Shown: piece by piece, positions 8,984 to 16,769 of the stretch | How the letters are laid out: every line of letters begins with the position of its first letter | Position numbering within the stretch: position 1 is the first letter of the stretch | Origin: Amycolatopsis viridis | GTDB lineage: Bacteria; Actinomycetota; Actinomycetes; Mycobacteriales; Pseudonocardiaceae | NCBI RefSeq assembly: GCF_011758765.1 | Contig: NZ_JAANOU010000001.1 | Span: forward strand, 1,054,001 to 1,118,000 | DNA length: 64,000 nt | Direction: 5' to 3' | Made by a program: the position numbers and the translations under genes | The notes under the pieces: model-generated | Database searches by the model: none | What the model was told of the DNA's origin: nothing | Seen by the model: the letters and a program-made list of their open reading frames with translations, nothing else

Positions 8984-9997
8984 GTGATCACTGTCGAAAA
9001 CCTGACCAAGTCCTTCCCCGGTGCCGCCAAGCCCGTTCACGCCCTGCGGGACGTGAGCGTCGAGGTGCCCGCCGGCGCCCTGTTCGGCGTCGTCGGTCCC
9101 GCCGGGTCCGGCAAGTCCACCCTGACCCGGTGCATCGCCCTGCAGGAGAGACCCGACCGCGGAACCGTCCGCCTGGACGGGCTGAACACCACCGGCCTGG
9201 ACGGGCGGAAACTGCGCGAGGTGCGCCGCCAGGTGGCGGTGCTGGACGCGCAGCCGGTGCTGCACGCCGACCGCACGGTCGCCGGCAACGTCGCGGCCCC
9301 GCTGGAGCAGCTGGGCCTGGAGGGCCCGCAACGCCGGAGCCGCGTCGGCCGTCTGCTCGACCTGGCCGGTCTCACGCAGCGCGCGGCGCAGCGCCCGGTC
9401 GAACTGACCCCCGGCCAGCGCCGCCGGGTCGCGCTCGCGCGGTCGCTGGCCGCCGGCCCGGCCGTGCTGCTGGCTGACGACCCGACCGCGGGTGTCGGCG
9501 CCGAGGAGGCCGGTTCCGTGCTGGCGGTCCTCGACCGCGCGCGTGCGGAGCTGGGCGTCACCGTGCTGCTCGCCACCCAGGACGGCGCCGCGGTGCGGCG
9601 GGTCTGCGACGGGGTGGCCGTGCTGGAGGACGGGCGGCTCGTCGAGCAGGGCACCGTGCTCGAACTGCTGTCCACGCCCGGCAGCAAGGTCGCGCAGACC
9701 CTGCTGCCCGCGATCGACACGCCGCGGACCCAGTCGTCGCGGTACGACCGGTCGGTCGACGTGGTGCTGATCGGGTTCGCAGCCGTCGGGGCGCTGCTGC
9801 CGGAGGCTGCCGCCCGGTTCGACGTCGAGCTGGCCACCATCGGCGGCGGGCTGACCCGCGTCGGCGACACCCCGGTGGCCCGGTTCCGCGTCGGCGTCAA
9901 CGGCAGCCAGGCCGACGCGGCGCTGGCGTGGATCGCCGACCGCGGCGCCCACGTGGTGCACCCCAAGGAGGGCCCGAAGAGCATCGTCGCGGCCTGA
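8984..9997 (+). CDS. MetN-like ABC ATPase with degenerate catalytic motifs and NIL domain
   Basis: 337 residues from the GTG at 8984 (GGAG seven bases upstream). The fold and C-terminal NIL domain (about residues 260-330) match MetN, the ATPase of the methionine importer. Walker A is intact (GPAGSGKST), but the other motifs are altered. The signature LSGGQ reads LTPGQ, the Walker B catalytic Glu is Asp (ADDPT), the switch His is Gln (LATQDG), the D-loop is lost, and the Q-loop glutamine appears displaced. No MetI permease or MetQ binding protein is adjacent; a strong terminator follows. It sits under a SAM riboswitch and leader peptide. It could be a weak ATPase for an unlinked permease, or a sulfur-amino-acid sensor. 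Confidence 0.8.
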   Translation: MITVENLTKSFPGAAKPVHALRDVSVEVPAGALFGVVGPAGSGKSTLTRCIALQERPDRGTVRLDGLNTTGLDGRKLREVRRQVAVLDAQPVLHADRTVAGNVAAPLEQLGLEGPQRRSRVGRLLDLAGLTQRAAQRPVELTPGQRRRVALARSLAAGPAVLLADDPTAGVGAEEAGSVLAVLDRARAELGVTVLLATQDGAAVRRVCDGVAVLEDGRLVEQGTVLELLSTPGSKVAQTLLPAIDTPRTQSSRYDRSVDVVLIGFAAVGALLPEAAARFDVELATIGGGLTRVGDTPVARFRVGVNGSQADAALAWIADRGAHVVHPKEGPKSIVAA

Positions 9998-10013
9998 CCC
10001 GGCAGGCGGCAAC

Positions 10014-10047
10014 GGGGGCGTCCCGCGTGACGGGACGCCCCCTTCTT
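10014..10047. terminator. strong bidirectional terminator
   Basis: GGGGGCGTCCCG and CGGGACGCCCCC form a perfect 12-bp stem with a 5-base loop, followed by TTCTT. It separates the MetN-like gene from the convergent MFS exporter gene. Confidence 0.85.
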
Positions 10048-10053
10048 CTGGAG

Positions 10054-11469
10054 TCACCTGCCGCGCGCGAGGGCGCCGGCCGCGATCGCACCCACCGCGA
10101 CGATCCCGGCGGCCCACCCGTTCGCCACCGCGTAGCCGTGCACCGTCGCAGCGGGCAGGCCGAGGCCGGCGACCGAGGCGGTCGCGCTCGCCGCGACCGT
10201 GTTCAGCGACGCGGTGCCCAGCGAGGCACCCACCTGCTGCGAGGTCGTGATGAACGCCGACGCCACCCCGGAGTCCTTCGGTGCCACGCCGGCGGTGGCG
10301 ATGTTCATCACGGTCGGCATCGCCAGCCCGGCGCCGGCCCCCAGCACCAGCTCCGCGGGCAGGATCAGGCTCCAGTACGAGGTGCCCACGGACAGCTGGG
10401 TCAGCACGGCGAGCCCGGCGGCCAGCAGCAGGAGTCCGATCACCAGCAGCGGCCGCGGCCCGGTGCGCGGGATGAGCCGCCGGGTCAGCACCGTCGAGAC
10501 GGTGATGTTGGCCAGCAGGAACGGCAGGAACGCCAGGCCCGCGCCGAACGCGCCGAACCCCATGATCCCCTGCAGCTGGTAGGTGAGGAACAGGAACATC
10601 CCGAACATCCCGAAGGCCGCGAGCGCGATCGTCAGGAAGCCGGCGGACCGGGTCCGGTCGGTCAGGATGTGCAGTGGCAGCAGCGGGTTGCCGGCTTTGG
10701 TCTGCCGGAGCACGAACGCGCCCAGCAGCACGACCGCGCCGGCGACCGAGCCGAGCACGACGGCCGAACCCCAGCCGCGCGCGGCGGCCTCGGACAGTCC
10801 GTAGACCAGCCCGGCGATTCCGGCGCTGCCCAGGAGCCCGCTGAACCAGTCCAGCCGCGCCGACCGGTGCCCGGGCACGTTGGGCAGCACGAAGGCGCCC
10901 GCGACGGCGGCGGCGATCGCGATGGGCAGGTTCACGTAGAGGCACCAGCGCCACGATGCGTACTCGGCCAGCGCGCCACCGGCCAGCAGACCGAGCGCGC
11001 CGCCGGACATCATGATCGCGCTGAAGATCCCGAACGCCTTGGCCCGTTCCCTGGCCTCGGTGAAGGTGATCGTCAGCAGCGAGAGCGTGGACGGGGCGAG
11101 CAGTGCGGCGAAGACCCCCTGGGCCGCGCGGGCGGCGATGAGCAGGCCCGGTCCGGCGGCCATCCCGCCGACCGCCGAGGCGGCGGCGAAGCCGAGTGCC
11201 CCCACGATCAGCGTGTTCTTGCGGCCCAGCCGGTCGGCCAGCCGGCCGCCGAGCAGGAGCAGGCCGCCGAACGCCAGTGTGTACGAGCTGATCGCCCACT
11301 GCCGGGCCGCATCGGTCATGCCGAGGTCGGCCTGTGCGGTGGGCAGTGCGATGTTGACGATCGTGGTGTCGATGATGACGAGGAGCTGGGCGAGCCCGAC
11401 GACGGCGAGTGCCAGCCATCTCCTGGTGTCCGGGGGTGCCGGTGCGGGCGCCGCAGTGGTAGTGGTCAT
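10054..11469 (-). CDS. MFS multidrug exporter, DHA2 (EmrB/QacA) family
   Basis: 471 residues, about 14 hydrophobic helices. Helix 1 carries the family motif LLVIIDTTIVNIALPTAQ, and loop 2-3 reads GGRLADRLGRKNTLIVG, the MFS motif A. Members expel cationic drugs or antibiotics using the proton gradient. The gene is transcribed divergently from a TetR regulator, with two related operator-like sites between, the usual arrangement for TetR-repressed efflux. The ATG at 11469 has a G/A-rich site upstream. Confidence 0.92.
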   Translation of the reverse strand: MTTTTAAPAPAPPDTRRWLALAVVGLAQLLVIIDTTIVNIALPTAQADLGMTDAARQWAISSYTLAFGGLLLLGGRLADRLGRKNTLIVGALGFAAASAVGGMAAGPGLLIAARAAQGVFAALLAPSTLSLLTITFTEARERAKAFGIFSAIMMSGGALGLLAGGALAEYASWRWCLYVNLPIAIAAAVAGAFVLPNVPGHRSARLDWFSGLLGSAGIAGLVYGLSEAAARGWGSAVVLGSVAGAVVLLGAFVLRQTKAGNPLLPLHILTDRTRSAGFLTIALAAFGMFGMFLFLTYQLQGIMGFGAFGAGLAFLPFLLANITVSTVLTRRLIPRTGPRPLLVIGLLLLAAGLAVLTQLSVGTSYWSLILPAELVLGAGAGLAMPTVMNIATAGVAPKDSGVASAFITTSQQVGASLGTASLNTVAASATASVAGLGLPAATVHGYAVANGWAAGIVAVGAIAAGALARGR

Positions 11470-11514
11470 GGGCGAAACCCCCTGGTGGAGAAGTGGGTTA
11501 GACTGAGAGGACCA

Positions 11515-11536
11515 TTGCTAGTCGGCCGACAAGTAA
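11515..11536. promoter_or_regulatory. TetR operator copy 1
   Basis: A 22-bp imperfect palindrome centred on the perfect dyad GTCGGCCGAC, flanked by TTGCTA and AAGTAA-type arms. It lies 46 bp upstream of the MFS start. Confidence 0.6.
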
Positions 11537-11561
11537 TGGCACTGACGACACTGTAGGCGTA

Positions 11562-11583
11562 TCGCTAGCCGGTCGTCAAGCAA
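11562..11583. promoter_or_regulatory. TetR operator copy 2
   Basis: This matches copy 1 at most positions (GCTAG, CGG, CG and CAAG blocks conserved) and starts 47 bp from it. It ends 28 bp before the tetR ATG, so both divergent promoters would be covered by the same regulator. Confidence 0.55.
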
Positions 11584-11611
11584 GTTTGCGGATTCCTCAG
11601 GAAGGACGGGC

Positions 11612-12181
11612 ATGGCGGGGCGGCGGACCGACACGCGCGAGCGCATTCAGCAGGTCGCGCTGGACCTGTTCGTCGAGCAGGGCTACGAGAAGACGTCGTT
11701 GCGGGAGATCGCGGAGCAGCTCGGTGTGACGAAAGCCGCGCTGTACTACCACTTCCGCACGAAGGAGGACATCGTCCAGAGCCTGATCGAGGACATCGGC
11801 ACCGCGGTGGACGAGATCATCGAGTGGGCGCGGGCGCACGACGAGCCCGCCACCGTCCGCGCCGAGGTGCTGCGCAGGTTCTCCCGGCTCGTCCAGGGGC
11901 GGTTCGGACCGATCATGCGGTTCATGCAGGACAACCAGCCCGCGCTCAAGGAGCTGCACGCCGGGCACGTGCTCGCCGAGCGGATGAAGGGCCTGTTCGC
12001 CCTCGTCGTGCCGGCCGGCGCGGGAACCGAGGACAGGCTGCGTGCGCGGCTGGCGCTGATCGCCCTCATCCTGGGCAGCAACCCGCATTTCCTCGACGAA
12101 GACCAGGCCGCGGACGCGGGCGAAGTCGCGCTGCGTGTCGCACTGGAGCTTGCTTCTCCGCGGCCCGCGGCGGGCACGTAG
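11612..12181 (+). CDS. TetR-family repressor of the divergent MFS exporter
   Basis: 189 residues. The N-terminal HTH reads ALDLFVEQGYEKTSLREIAEQ followed by GVTKAALYYHFRTKE, a textbook TetR motif. The C-terminal ligand domain is helical and not diagnostic. AGGAAGG precedes the ATG. It is divergently oriented to the efflux gene with twin operator sites between, so autoregulation and drug-induced derepression are the likely mode. Confidence 0.92.
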   Translation: MAGRRTDTRERIQQVALDLFVEQGYEKTSLREIAEQLGVTKAALYYHFRTKEDIVQSLIEDIGTAVDEIIEWARAHDEPATVRAEVLRRFSRLVQGRFGPIMRFMQDNQPALKELHAGHVLAERMKGLFALVVPAGAGTEDRLRARLALIALILGSNPHFLDEDQAADAGEVALRVALELASPRPAAGT

Positions 12182-12190
12182 TCTTGACGG

Positions 12191-13150
12191 GTGCTCGCCG
12201 TCGTACCGCCACCTGTCACCGTCAGAGTGCCCTCGAAGATCAACTTGCACCTGTCGGTCGGTGACCTGCGCCCGGACGGTTTCCACGACCTGACCACCGT
12301 CTTCCACGCGTTGTCGCTGACCGACGAGGTCACCGTCGCGCACGCCGAGGAGCCGGGCGTCGAGGTCTACGGCGAGGGTGAGCAGGTCGTGCCCACCGGC
12401 GCCAGCAACCTGGCCTGGCGCGCGGTCGAGGCGCTGGCCGCGCACGTCGGCAAGCCGGACGGGCCGGCGAACGTCCGGGTGGTCCTGCGCAAGGGGATCC
12501 CGGTTGCCGGCGGGATGGCCGGCGGCAGCGCCGACGCGGCCGGCACACTGGTCGCGCTCGCCGCGCTGTGGAAGCTCGACATCGGCCGGGACGAACTCGC
12601 CGGGCTCGCCGCGAAGCTCGGCTCGGACGTGCCGTTCGGGCTCTACGGTGGCACCGCACTCGGCACCGGCCGCGGTGAGCAGCTGGTCCCGGTGCTGTCC
12701 CGGCACACCTTCCACTGGGTGCTCGCGTTCGACCAGCGCGGGCTGGCCACCGAACGCGTCTACGCCGAGCTCGACCGGCTGCGCGAGACCGGCAACCCGC
12801 CGCGCGTCGGTTCGCACGCGCCGGTCGTCGAGGCGCTGGCCTCGGGCGACCCGCGTCAGCTGGCGCTGCTGCTCGGCAACGACCTGCAGGCCGCCGCGGT
12901 GTCGCTGCGGCCCGGCCTGCGCCGCACGTTGCGCGCCGGGGTGAACGCCGGCGCGCTGGCCGGTACCGTCTCCGGTTCCGGTCCGACCTGTGCGTTCCTG
13001 TGCGCCGACGCGGAATCCGCCCTCGAGGTGGCGGCCGAGCTGGCCGGGGCCGGCGTGTGCCGGACGGTCCGGGTCGCGCACGGCCCGGTGCCCGGTGCCC
13101 GGCTCGTCGGCGACGAACACCGACCGACTCCCCCGCAGGTGCACGCGTAG
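12191..13150 (+). CDS. ispE: 4-diphosphocytidyl-2-C-methyl-D-erythritol kinase
   Basis: 319 residues, GHMP kinase of the non-mevalonate (MEP) isoprenoid pathway. It phosphorylates CDP-methylerythritol in the cytoplasm. [22 protein letters not shown] is the N-terminal substrate motif, [15 protein letters not shown] is the ATP-binding GHMP motif 2, and [11 protein letters not shown] is motif 3. The product feeds polyprenyl phosphates for cell wall and menaquinone. The start GTG is 9 bases after tetR; its stop TAG overlaps the start of the next gene by one base. Confidence 0.95.
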   Translation: MLAVVPPPVTVRVPSKINLHLSVGDLRPDGFHDLTTVFHALSLTDEVTVAHAEEPGVEVYGEGEQVVPTGASNLAWRAVEALAAHVGKPDGPANVRVVLRKGIPVAGGMAGGSADAAGTLVALAALWKLDIGRDELAGLAAKLGSDVPFGLYGGTALGTGRGEQLVPVLSRHTFHWVLAFDQRGLATERVYAELDRLRETGNPPRVGSHAPVVEALASGDPRQLALLLGNDLQAAAVSLRPGLRRTLRAGVNAGALAGTVSGSGPTCAFLCADAESALEVAAELAGAGVCRTVRVAHGPVPGARLVGDEHRPTPPQVHA

Positions 13151-14904
13151 TGGCCAATCTGATCAACCTCGAGGCCGTGTCCAAGTCCTACGGGGTCCGC
13201 CCGCTGCTGGACGACGTCTCCCTCGGCGTCGGTGAGGGCGAGCGCATCGGCGTTGTCGGTCTCAACGGCGGTGGCAAGACCACGTTGCTGGAGGTCCTGT
13301 CCGGGATTGCGGAGCCGGATTCCGGCCGGGTGAGCCGCGTGCGGGACCTGCGGATGGCCGTGGTCACGCAGCGCACCGAGCTCGCCGAGGGCAGCACGAT
13401 CCGCGAGGCGGTGCTGGCCGGTTACGACGCCGAGCACGAGTGGGCGGCCGACGCCCGGGTCCGGTCCATTGTGGAGGGGCTCGGGCTCACCGCGCTGGGG
13501 CTGGACAACCCGACCGCGACACTGTCCGGAGGGGAGCGTCGCCGCGTCGCGCTGGCTGCCGCGCTGATCGGCGACCTGGACCTGCTCGTGCTCGACGAGC
13601 CGACCAACCACCTCGACGTGGAAGGTGTCCGCTGGCTCGCCGACCACCTCCTGGCGCGGCGGTCCGCGCTCGTGGTGGTCACCCACGACCGGTGGTTCCT
13701 GGACACGGTGTGCGGCCGGACCTGGGAGGTCGCCGACGGCCGCGTCGAGCAGTACGAGGGCGGCTACGCGGACTGGATCTTCGCGCGCGCCGAGCGGGCC
13801 CGGCTCGCGGCGACCGCGGAGGAGAAGCGGCGCAACCTCGCGCGCAAGGAGCTCGCCTGGCTGCAGCGCGGTGCCAAGGCCCGCACCTCGAAACCGCGGT
13901 ACCGGATCGAGGCGGCCGAGGCGCTGATCGCGGATGTGCCGGAGCCGCGGAACACCGCCGAGCTGATGTCGTTCGCGAAGCGCCGGCTGGGCAAGACCGT
14001 GCTGGAGCTGGAGGACGTGACGCTCCTGGCCGGGGACAAGCCGGTGGTCGAGGGGCTGACGTGGCGGATCGGGCCGGGGGACCGGTTCGGGCTGGTCGGG
14101 GTGAACGGCTCCGGCAAGACCACGCTGCTCAAGCTGCTGGCGGGGGAGGTTCCGCCGGCCGCGGGCAGGCGGATCGAGGGCAAGACGGTGCGGCTGGCGC
14201 ACCTGTCGCAAGAGCTGGACGGGCTGCCCGGCCAGCTGCGCGTGCTGGAGGCCGTCGAGGAGGTCGCGGCGCGCGTCGTGCTGGGCAAGCAGGAGATGTC
14301 GGCCTCGCAGCTGGCGGAGAAGCTCGGCTTCCCGCCCGCCCGGCAGTGGACGCCGGTCGAGGACCTCTCCGGCGGTGAGCGGCGGCGGCTGCAGCTGGCG
14401 CGGTTGTTGATGGCCGAGCCGAACGTGCTGCTGCTCGACGAGCCGACGAACGACCTGGACATCGACACGCTGCAACAGCTGGAGGACCTGCTGGACTCGT
14501 GGCCGGGGACGCTGGTCGTGGTCTCGCACGACCGTTATCTCGTGGAGCGCGTGACCGACGCGGTGTACGCCCTCTTCGGTGACGGCCGGATCACGCACGT
14601 GCCCGGCGGGATCGACGAGTACCTGGCGCGCCGGTCGGCCGCCCGCATCGCCCCGGCCGCCCCGAAACCCGCGCAGAAGACGTCCAGTGCGGCCGAGTTC
14701 CGCGCCGCGCAGAAGGAACTGTCCCGTTTGGAGCGACGGCTGGACCAGCTGCACGCCCGGGAGACCACGCTGCACGAGCAGCTCGCCGAGCACGCCACCG
14801 ATCCGGGCAAGCTGGTCGAGCTGAACAGCGAGCTGAAGACGGTGCGCGCGGAGATCGAGGACGTCGAGGCGCGCTGGCTGGAGACCTCCGAGCTGGTGGA
14901 GTAG
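13150..14904 (+). CDS. ABC-F family ATPase
   Basis: 584 residues with two complete ATPase domains and no membrane segment. Domain 1 has GLNGGGKTT, LSGGERRRVAL and DEPTNHLD; domain 2 has GVNGSGKTT, LSGGERRRLQL and DEPTNDLD. A charged linker (about residues 215-275) joins them, and a C-terminal coiled coil (LSRLERRLDQL) follows. ABC-F proteins act at the ribosome E-site, in translation quality control or antibiotic protection. The Uup-like coiled coil hints at the Uup subgroup. The GTG start overlaps the ispE stop as TAGTG, so the two are co-translated. Confidence 0.92.
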   Translation: MANLINLEAVSKSYGVRPLLDDVSLGVGEGERIGVVGLNGGGKTTLLEVLSGIAEPDSGRVSRVRDLRMAVVTQRTELAEGSTIREAVLAGYDAEHEWAADARVRSIVEGLGLTALGLDNPTATLSGGERRRVALAAALIGDLDLLVLDEPTNHLDVEGVRWLADHLLARRSALVVVTHDRWFLDTVCGRTWEVADGRVEQYEGGYADWIFARAERARLAATAEEKRRNLARKELAWLQRGAKARTSKPRYRIEAAEALIADVPEPRNTAELMSFAKRRLGKTVLELEDVTLLAGDKPVVEGLTWRIGPGDRFGLVGVNGSGKTTLLKLLAGEVPPAAGRRIEGKTVRLAHLSQELDGLPGQLRVLEAVEEVAARVVLGKQEMSASQLAEKLGFPPARQWTPVEDLSGGERRRLQLARLLMAEPNVLLLDEPTNDLDIDTLQQLEDLLDSWPGTLVVVSHDRYLVERVTDAVYALFGDGRITHVPGGIDEYLARRSAARIAPAAPKPAQKTSSAAEFRAAQKELSRLERRLDQLHARETTLHEQLAEHATDPGKLVELNSELKTVRAEIEDVEARWLETSELVE

Positions 14905-14936
14905 ACCGCCGCGACCGCGACGAGGTGCCCGGACCG

Positions 14937-15566
14937 TCAGGTGCGGGCGTAGGTGCCCAGCGCGGGCTCCAGGAGAGCGAAGGTCCGCTCCGCCTCGGCG
15001 CGGACGACGGCGGCGATCTCGGCGTTGCCGCGGCCGGCCAGCGTCAGTTCCTGGATGCGCGCGAACAGCACCCGGTGCGCACCACCCAGAACCGCAGCGG
15101 CCGCGCGGGGAGTGATGTCACCCGGGGCAGCCCCGGTCGCCTCGACGAGGGCGGCCGCCAAGGCGTCCTCGCGCTGGTCGTGCAGGCCGCGCAGGCACAC
15201 CGACAGCGTCGGGCTGTTCACGATCATGCGGGTGAACTCCGGTCCGGCGAACCCGGCCACCGGGTCCTGCCGGTCCACGGCGTCCAGGAAGGCCCGCCGG
15301 AGCGCGGTCAGCGCCGGCTCGCCGGGCGCGCGGGCGGTCACCGTGCGCGCGAGGCTCGTGACGAAGTCGTCCTGGTGGTCGAACGCGAGATCCTCCTTGC
15401 GCGGGAAGTAGTTGGTCACGGTCTTCTTCGCTACGCGTGCGGCGTCCGCGATCTCGCTGATGGTGGTCTGCTCGAAGCCCTTCGCGAGAAACAGCTGCGT
15501 CGCCCGGTCGGAGATCAGCTGCCGGGTCTCGCGCTTCTTGGCCTCGCGCAGGCCGGTCGTGCTCAT
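14937..15566 (-). CDS. TetR-family regulator
   Basis: 209 residues. HTH segment AKGFEQTTISEIADAA followed by RVAKKTVTNYFPRKEDLAF identifies the family. It is divergent from a DUF5701 gene with 56 bp between, which holds a TTACTAC/GTAGTAA dyad, so it most likely controls that neighbour and itself. Ligand is unknown. Confidence 0.9.
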   Translation of the reverse strand: MSTTGLREAKKRETRQLISDRATQLFLAKGFEQTTISEIADAARVAKKTVTNYFPRKEDLAFDHQDDFVTSLARTVTARAPGEPALTALRRAFLDAVDRQDPVAGFAGPEFTRMIVNSPTLSVCLRGLHDQREDALAAALVEATGAAPGDITPRAAAAVLGGAHRVLFARIQELTLAGRGNAEIAAVVRAEAERTFALLEPALGTYART

Positions 15567-15586
15567 GGCCGCATCTTACCCCAATC

Positions 15587-15618
15587 TTACTACCGTGCTA
15601 AACTTATTCCCGTAGTAA
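15587..15618. promoter_or_regulatory. candidate TetR operator
   Basis: TTACTAC and GTAGTAA are perfect 7-bp inverted arms separated by 18 bases, in an A/T-rich patch between the divergent tetR and DUF5701 genes. The second arm ends 4 bases before the DUF5701 start. Confidence 0.5.
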
Positions 15619-15622
15619 AAAA

Positions 15623-16261
15623 ATGGAGGTGCGCGTGACCGATCCCACCGCCGAGTTCGACCGCCAGGTCGGCACCCTGCTCGCCCGCGGCTATCCGGCG
15701 CTCGCGGGTCTCGACGAGGACGCCTTCACCGGTCTGGTCGAGCCGCTGCGCGCCCAGGCGCGGGGCGGTGAGCCCGGCCCGGAGGCGGAGCGGGTCCCGT
15801 TCCTGCTGGTCGTGACGCGCAAGATCGCCCCGATCGAGGAGACGATGCCGCGCACCACGCTGCACGGCGGCCGGCTGCCCGGGTTCGTCGACCACTCCTT
15901 CGAAGCCGGGTCGCTGGAGTGGTTCGTGGCCACCCCGGAGCTGCCCGCGCCGGAGGCGTACCTGCTGTTCGACGTCGAACGCGGCGAGGAGTTCTGCGGG
16001 GTCGTCCCGAAAGACGCCATGCGGGTGGTCGCCGACCGTGGCCGCACGCTCCTCACCATCGACGAGGGCGTTGCCCTGATCACGCAGTTCCCGCAGGTGC
16101 TGGTCAAGAACAAGTGCTTCTCGCTGGGCGGATCACGCTGCGGTGACCGCCGGGTCCCGGCGATCTGGATCAGCAAGCGGGCGCCGAAGCTCGGCTGGTG
16201 CTGGGAAGGCAACCCGCACACCTGGCTGGGCATGGCTTCCGCCGGGTCCCGCGCCGCCTGA
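15623..16261 (+). CDS. DUF5701-family protein
   Basis: 212 residues, no signal peptide or membrane helix. The C-terminal block RVPAIWISKRAPKLGWCW followed by NPHTWLG is characteristic of DUF5701, a family of unknown function in actinomycetes. A preceding VKNKCFSLGGSRCGDRR adds two cysteines that could bind a metal or form a structural pair. The ATG at 15623 follows a run of A; the in-frame GTG at 15635 (after GGAGG at 15625) is an alternative and better-spaced start. It is divergent from, and probably controlled by, the TetR gene. Confidence 0.7.
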   Translation: MEVRVTDPTAEFDRQVGTLLARGYPALAGLDEDAFTGLVEPLRAQARGGEPGPEAERVPFLLVVTRKIAPIEETMPRTTLHGGRLPGFVDHSFEAGSLEWFVATPELPAPEAYLLFDVERGEEFCGVVPKDAMRVVADRGRTLLTIDEGVALITQFPQVLVKNKCFSLGGSRCGDRRVPAIWISKRAPKLGWCWEGNPHTWLGMASAGSRAA

Positions 16262-16265
16262 GGAC

Positions 16266-16297
16266 CCGGCGCCGGGCGGGTCCCGCCCGGCGCCGGA
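16266..16297. terminator. bidirectional terminator hairpin
   Basis: CCGGCGCCGGGCGGG pairs with CCCGCCCGGCGCCGG around a tiny loop, a 14-15 bp stem between convergent genes. There is no T-tract, as is usual in high-GC actinomycetes. Confidence 0.65.
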
Positions 16298-16300
16298 CCG

Positions 16301-16669
16301 TCACATCTCCTGGCCGGCCGAGAACATCACCGGCCGGACCTCGATACCCAGCCCCTCGACGCTGGCGTCCGGGATCATCGCAGCCAGTTCGAGTGCCCGT
16401 TCCCGGCTCTCGACGTCGACCAGGTAGTACCCGCCGAGGTACTCCTTCGCCTCCAGGTACGGGCCGTCGGTCACCACCGGTGCGCCGTCGCGCACGCGGA
16501 CCACCGCGCTGTTGGACGGATCGGCCAGCGCCTGCGTGCTGATCATCTCGCCGGACTCGCGGATCGCGTCGATGAACGCGCCGTGGCCGGTCATCACCGC
16601 GTTCCGGTCCTCCTCGGTCAGCGACTCCCACACGGCCGGGTTCATGTGCATGATCAACAGGTACTTCAC
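16301..16669 (-). CDS. YCII-related (DGPF) domain protein
   Basis: 122 residues. The sequence KYLLIMHMNPAVW, then VVRVRDGAPVVTDGPYLEAKEYLGGYYLVD, matches the DGPF/YCII family, dimeric alpha-beta-barrel proteins often encoded near ECF sigma factors; none is present here. The GTG start has AGGAGG six bases upstream. Function is unknown. It is convergent with the DUF5701 gene and divergent from the acyl-AMP ligase gene. Confidence 0.85.
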   Translation of the reverse strand: MKYLLIMHMNPAVWESLTEEDRNAVMTGHGAFIDAIRESGEMISTQALADPSNSAVVRVRDGAPVVTDGPYLEAKEYLGGYYLVDVESRERALELAAMIPDASVEGLGIEVRPVMFSAGQEM

Positions 16670-16769
16670 CGGTGCCTCCTCATCGGCTGTCTGCACCAGG
16701 AGATCGGAGCCGCGGCCCGGTTCTCGACATGCGCGCCGGCCCCGCGCGGCCCCCGATAAGGTGAGCGCC

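Noticed and set aside
8984-9997. Complete methionine importer operon (metNIQ)
   Set aside because: Only the ATPase-like gene is present; a terminator and a convergent MFS gene follow directly.
16512-16769. Upstream extension of the acyl-AMP ligase
   Set aside because: The extension overlaps the YCII gene on the other strand and lacks similarity to ligases; ATG 16770 fits the family start.
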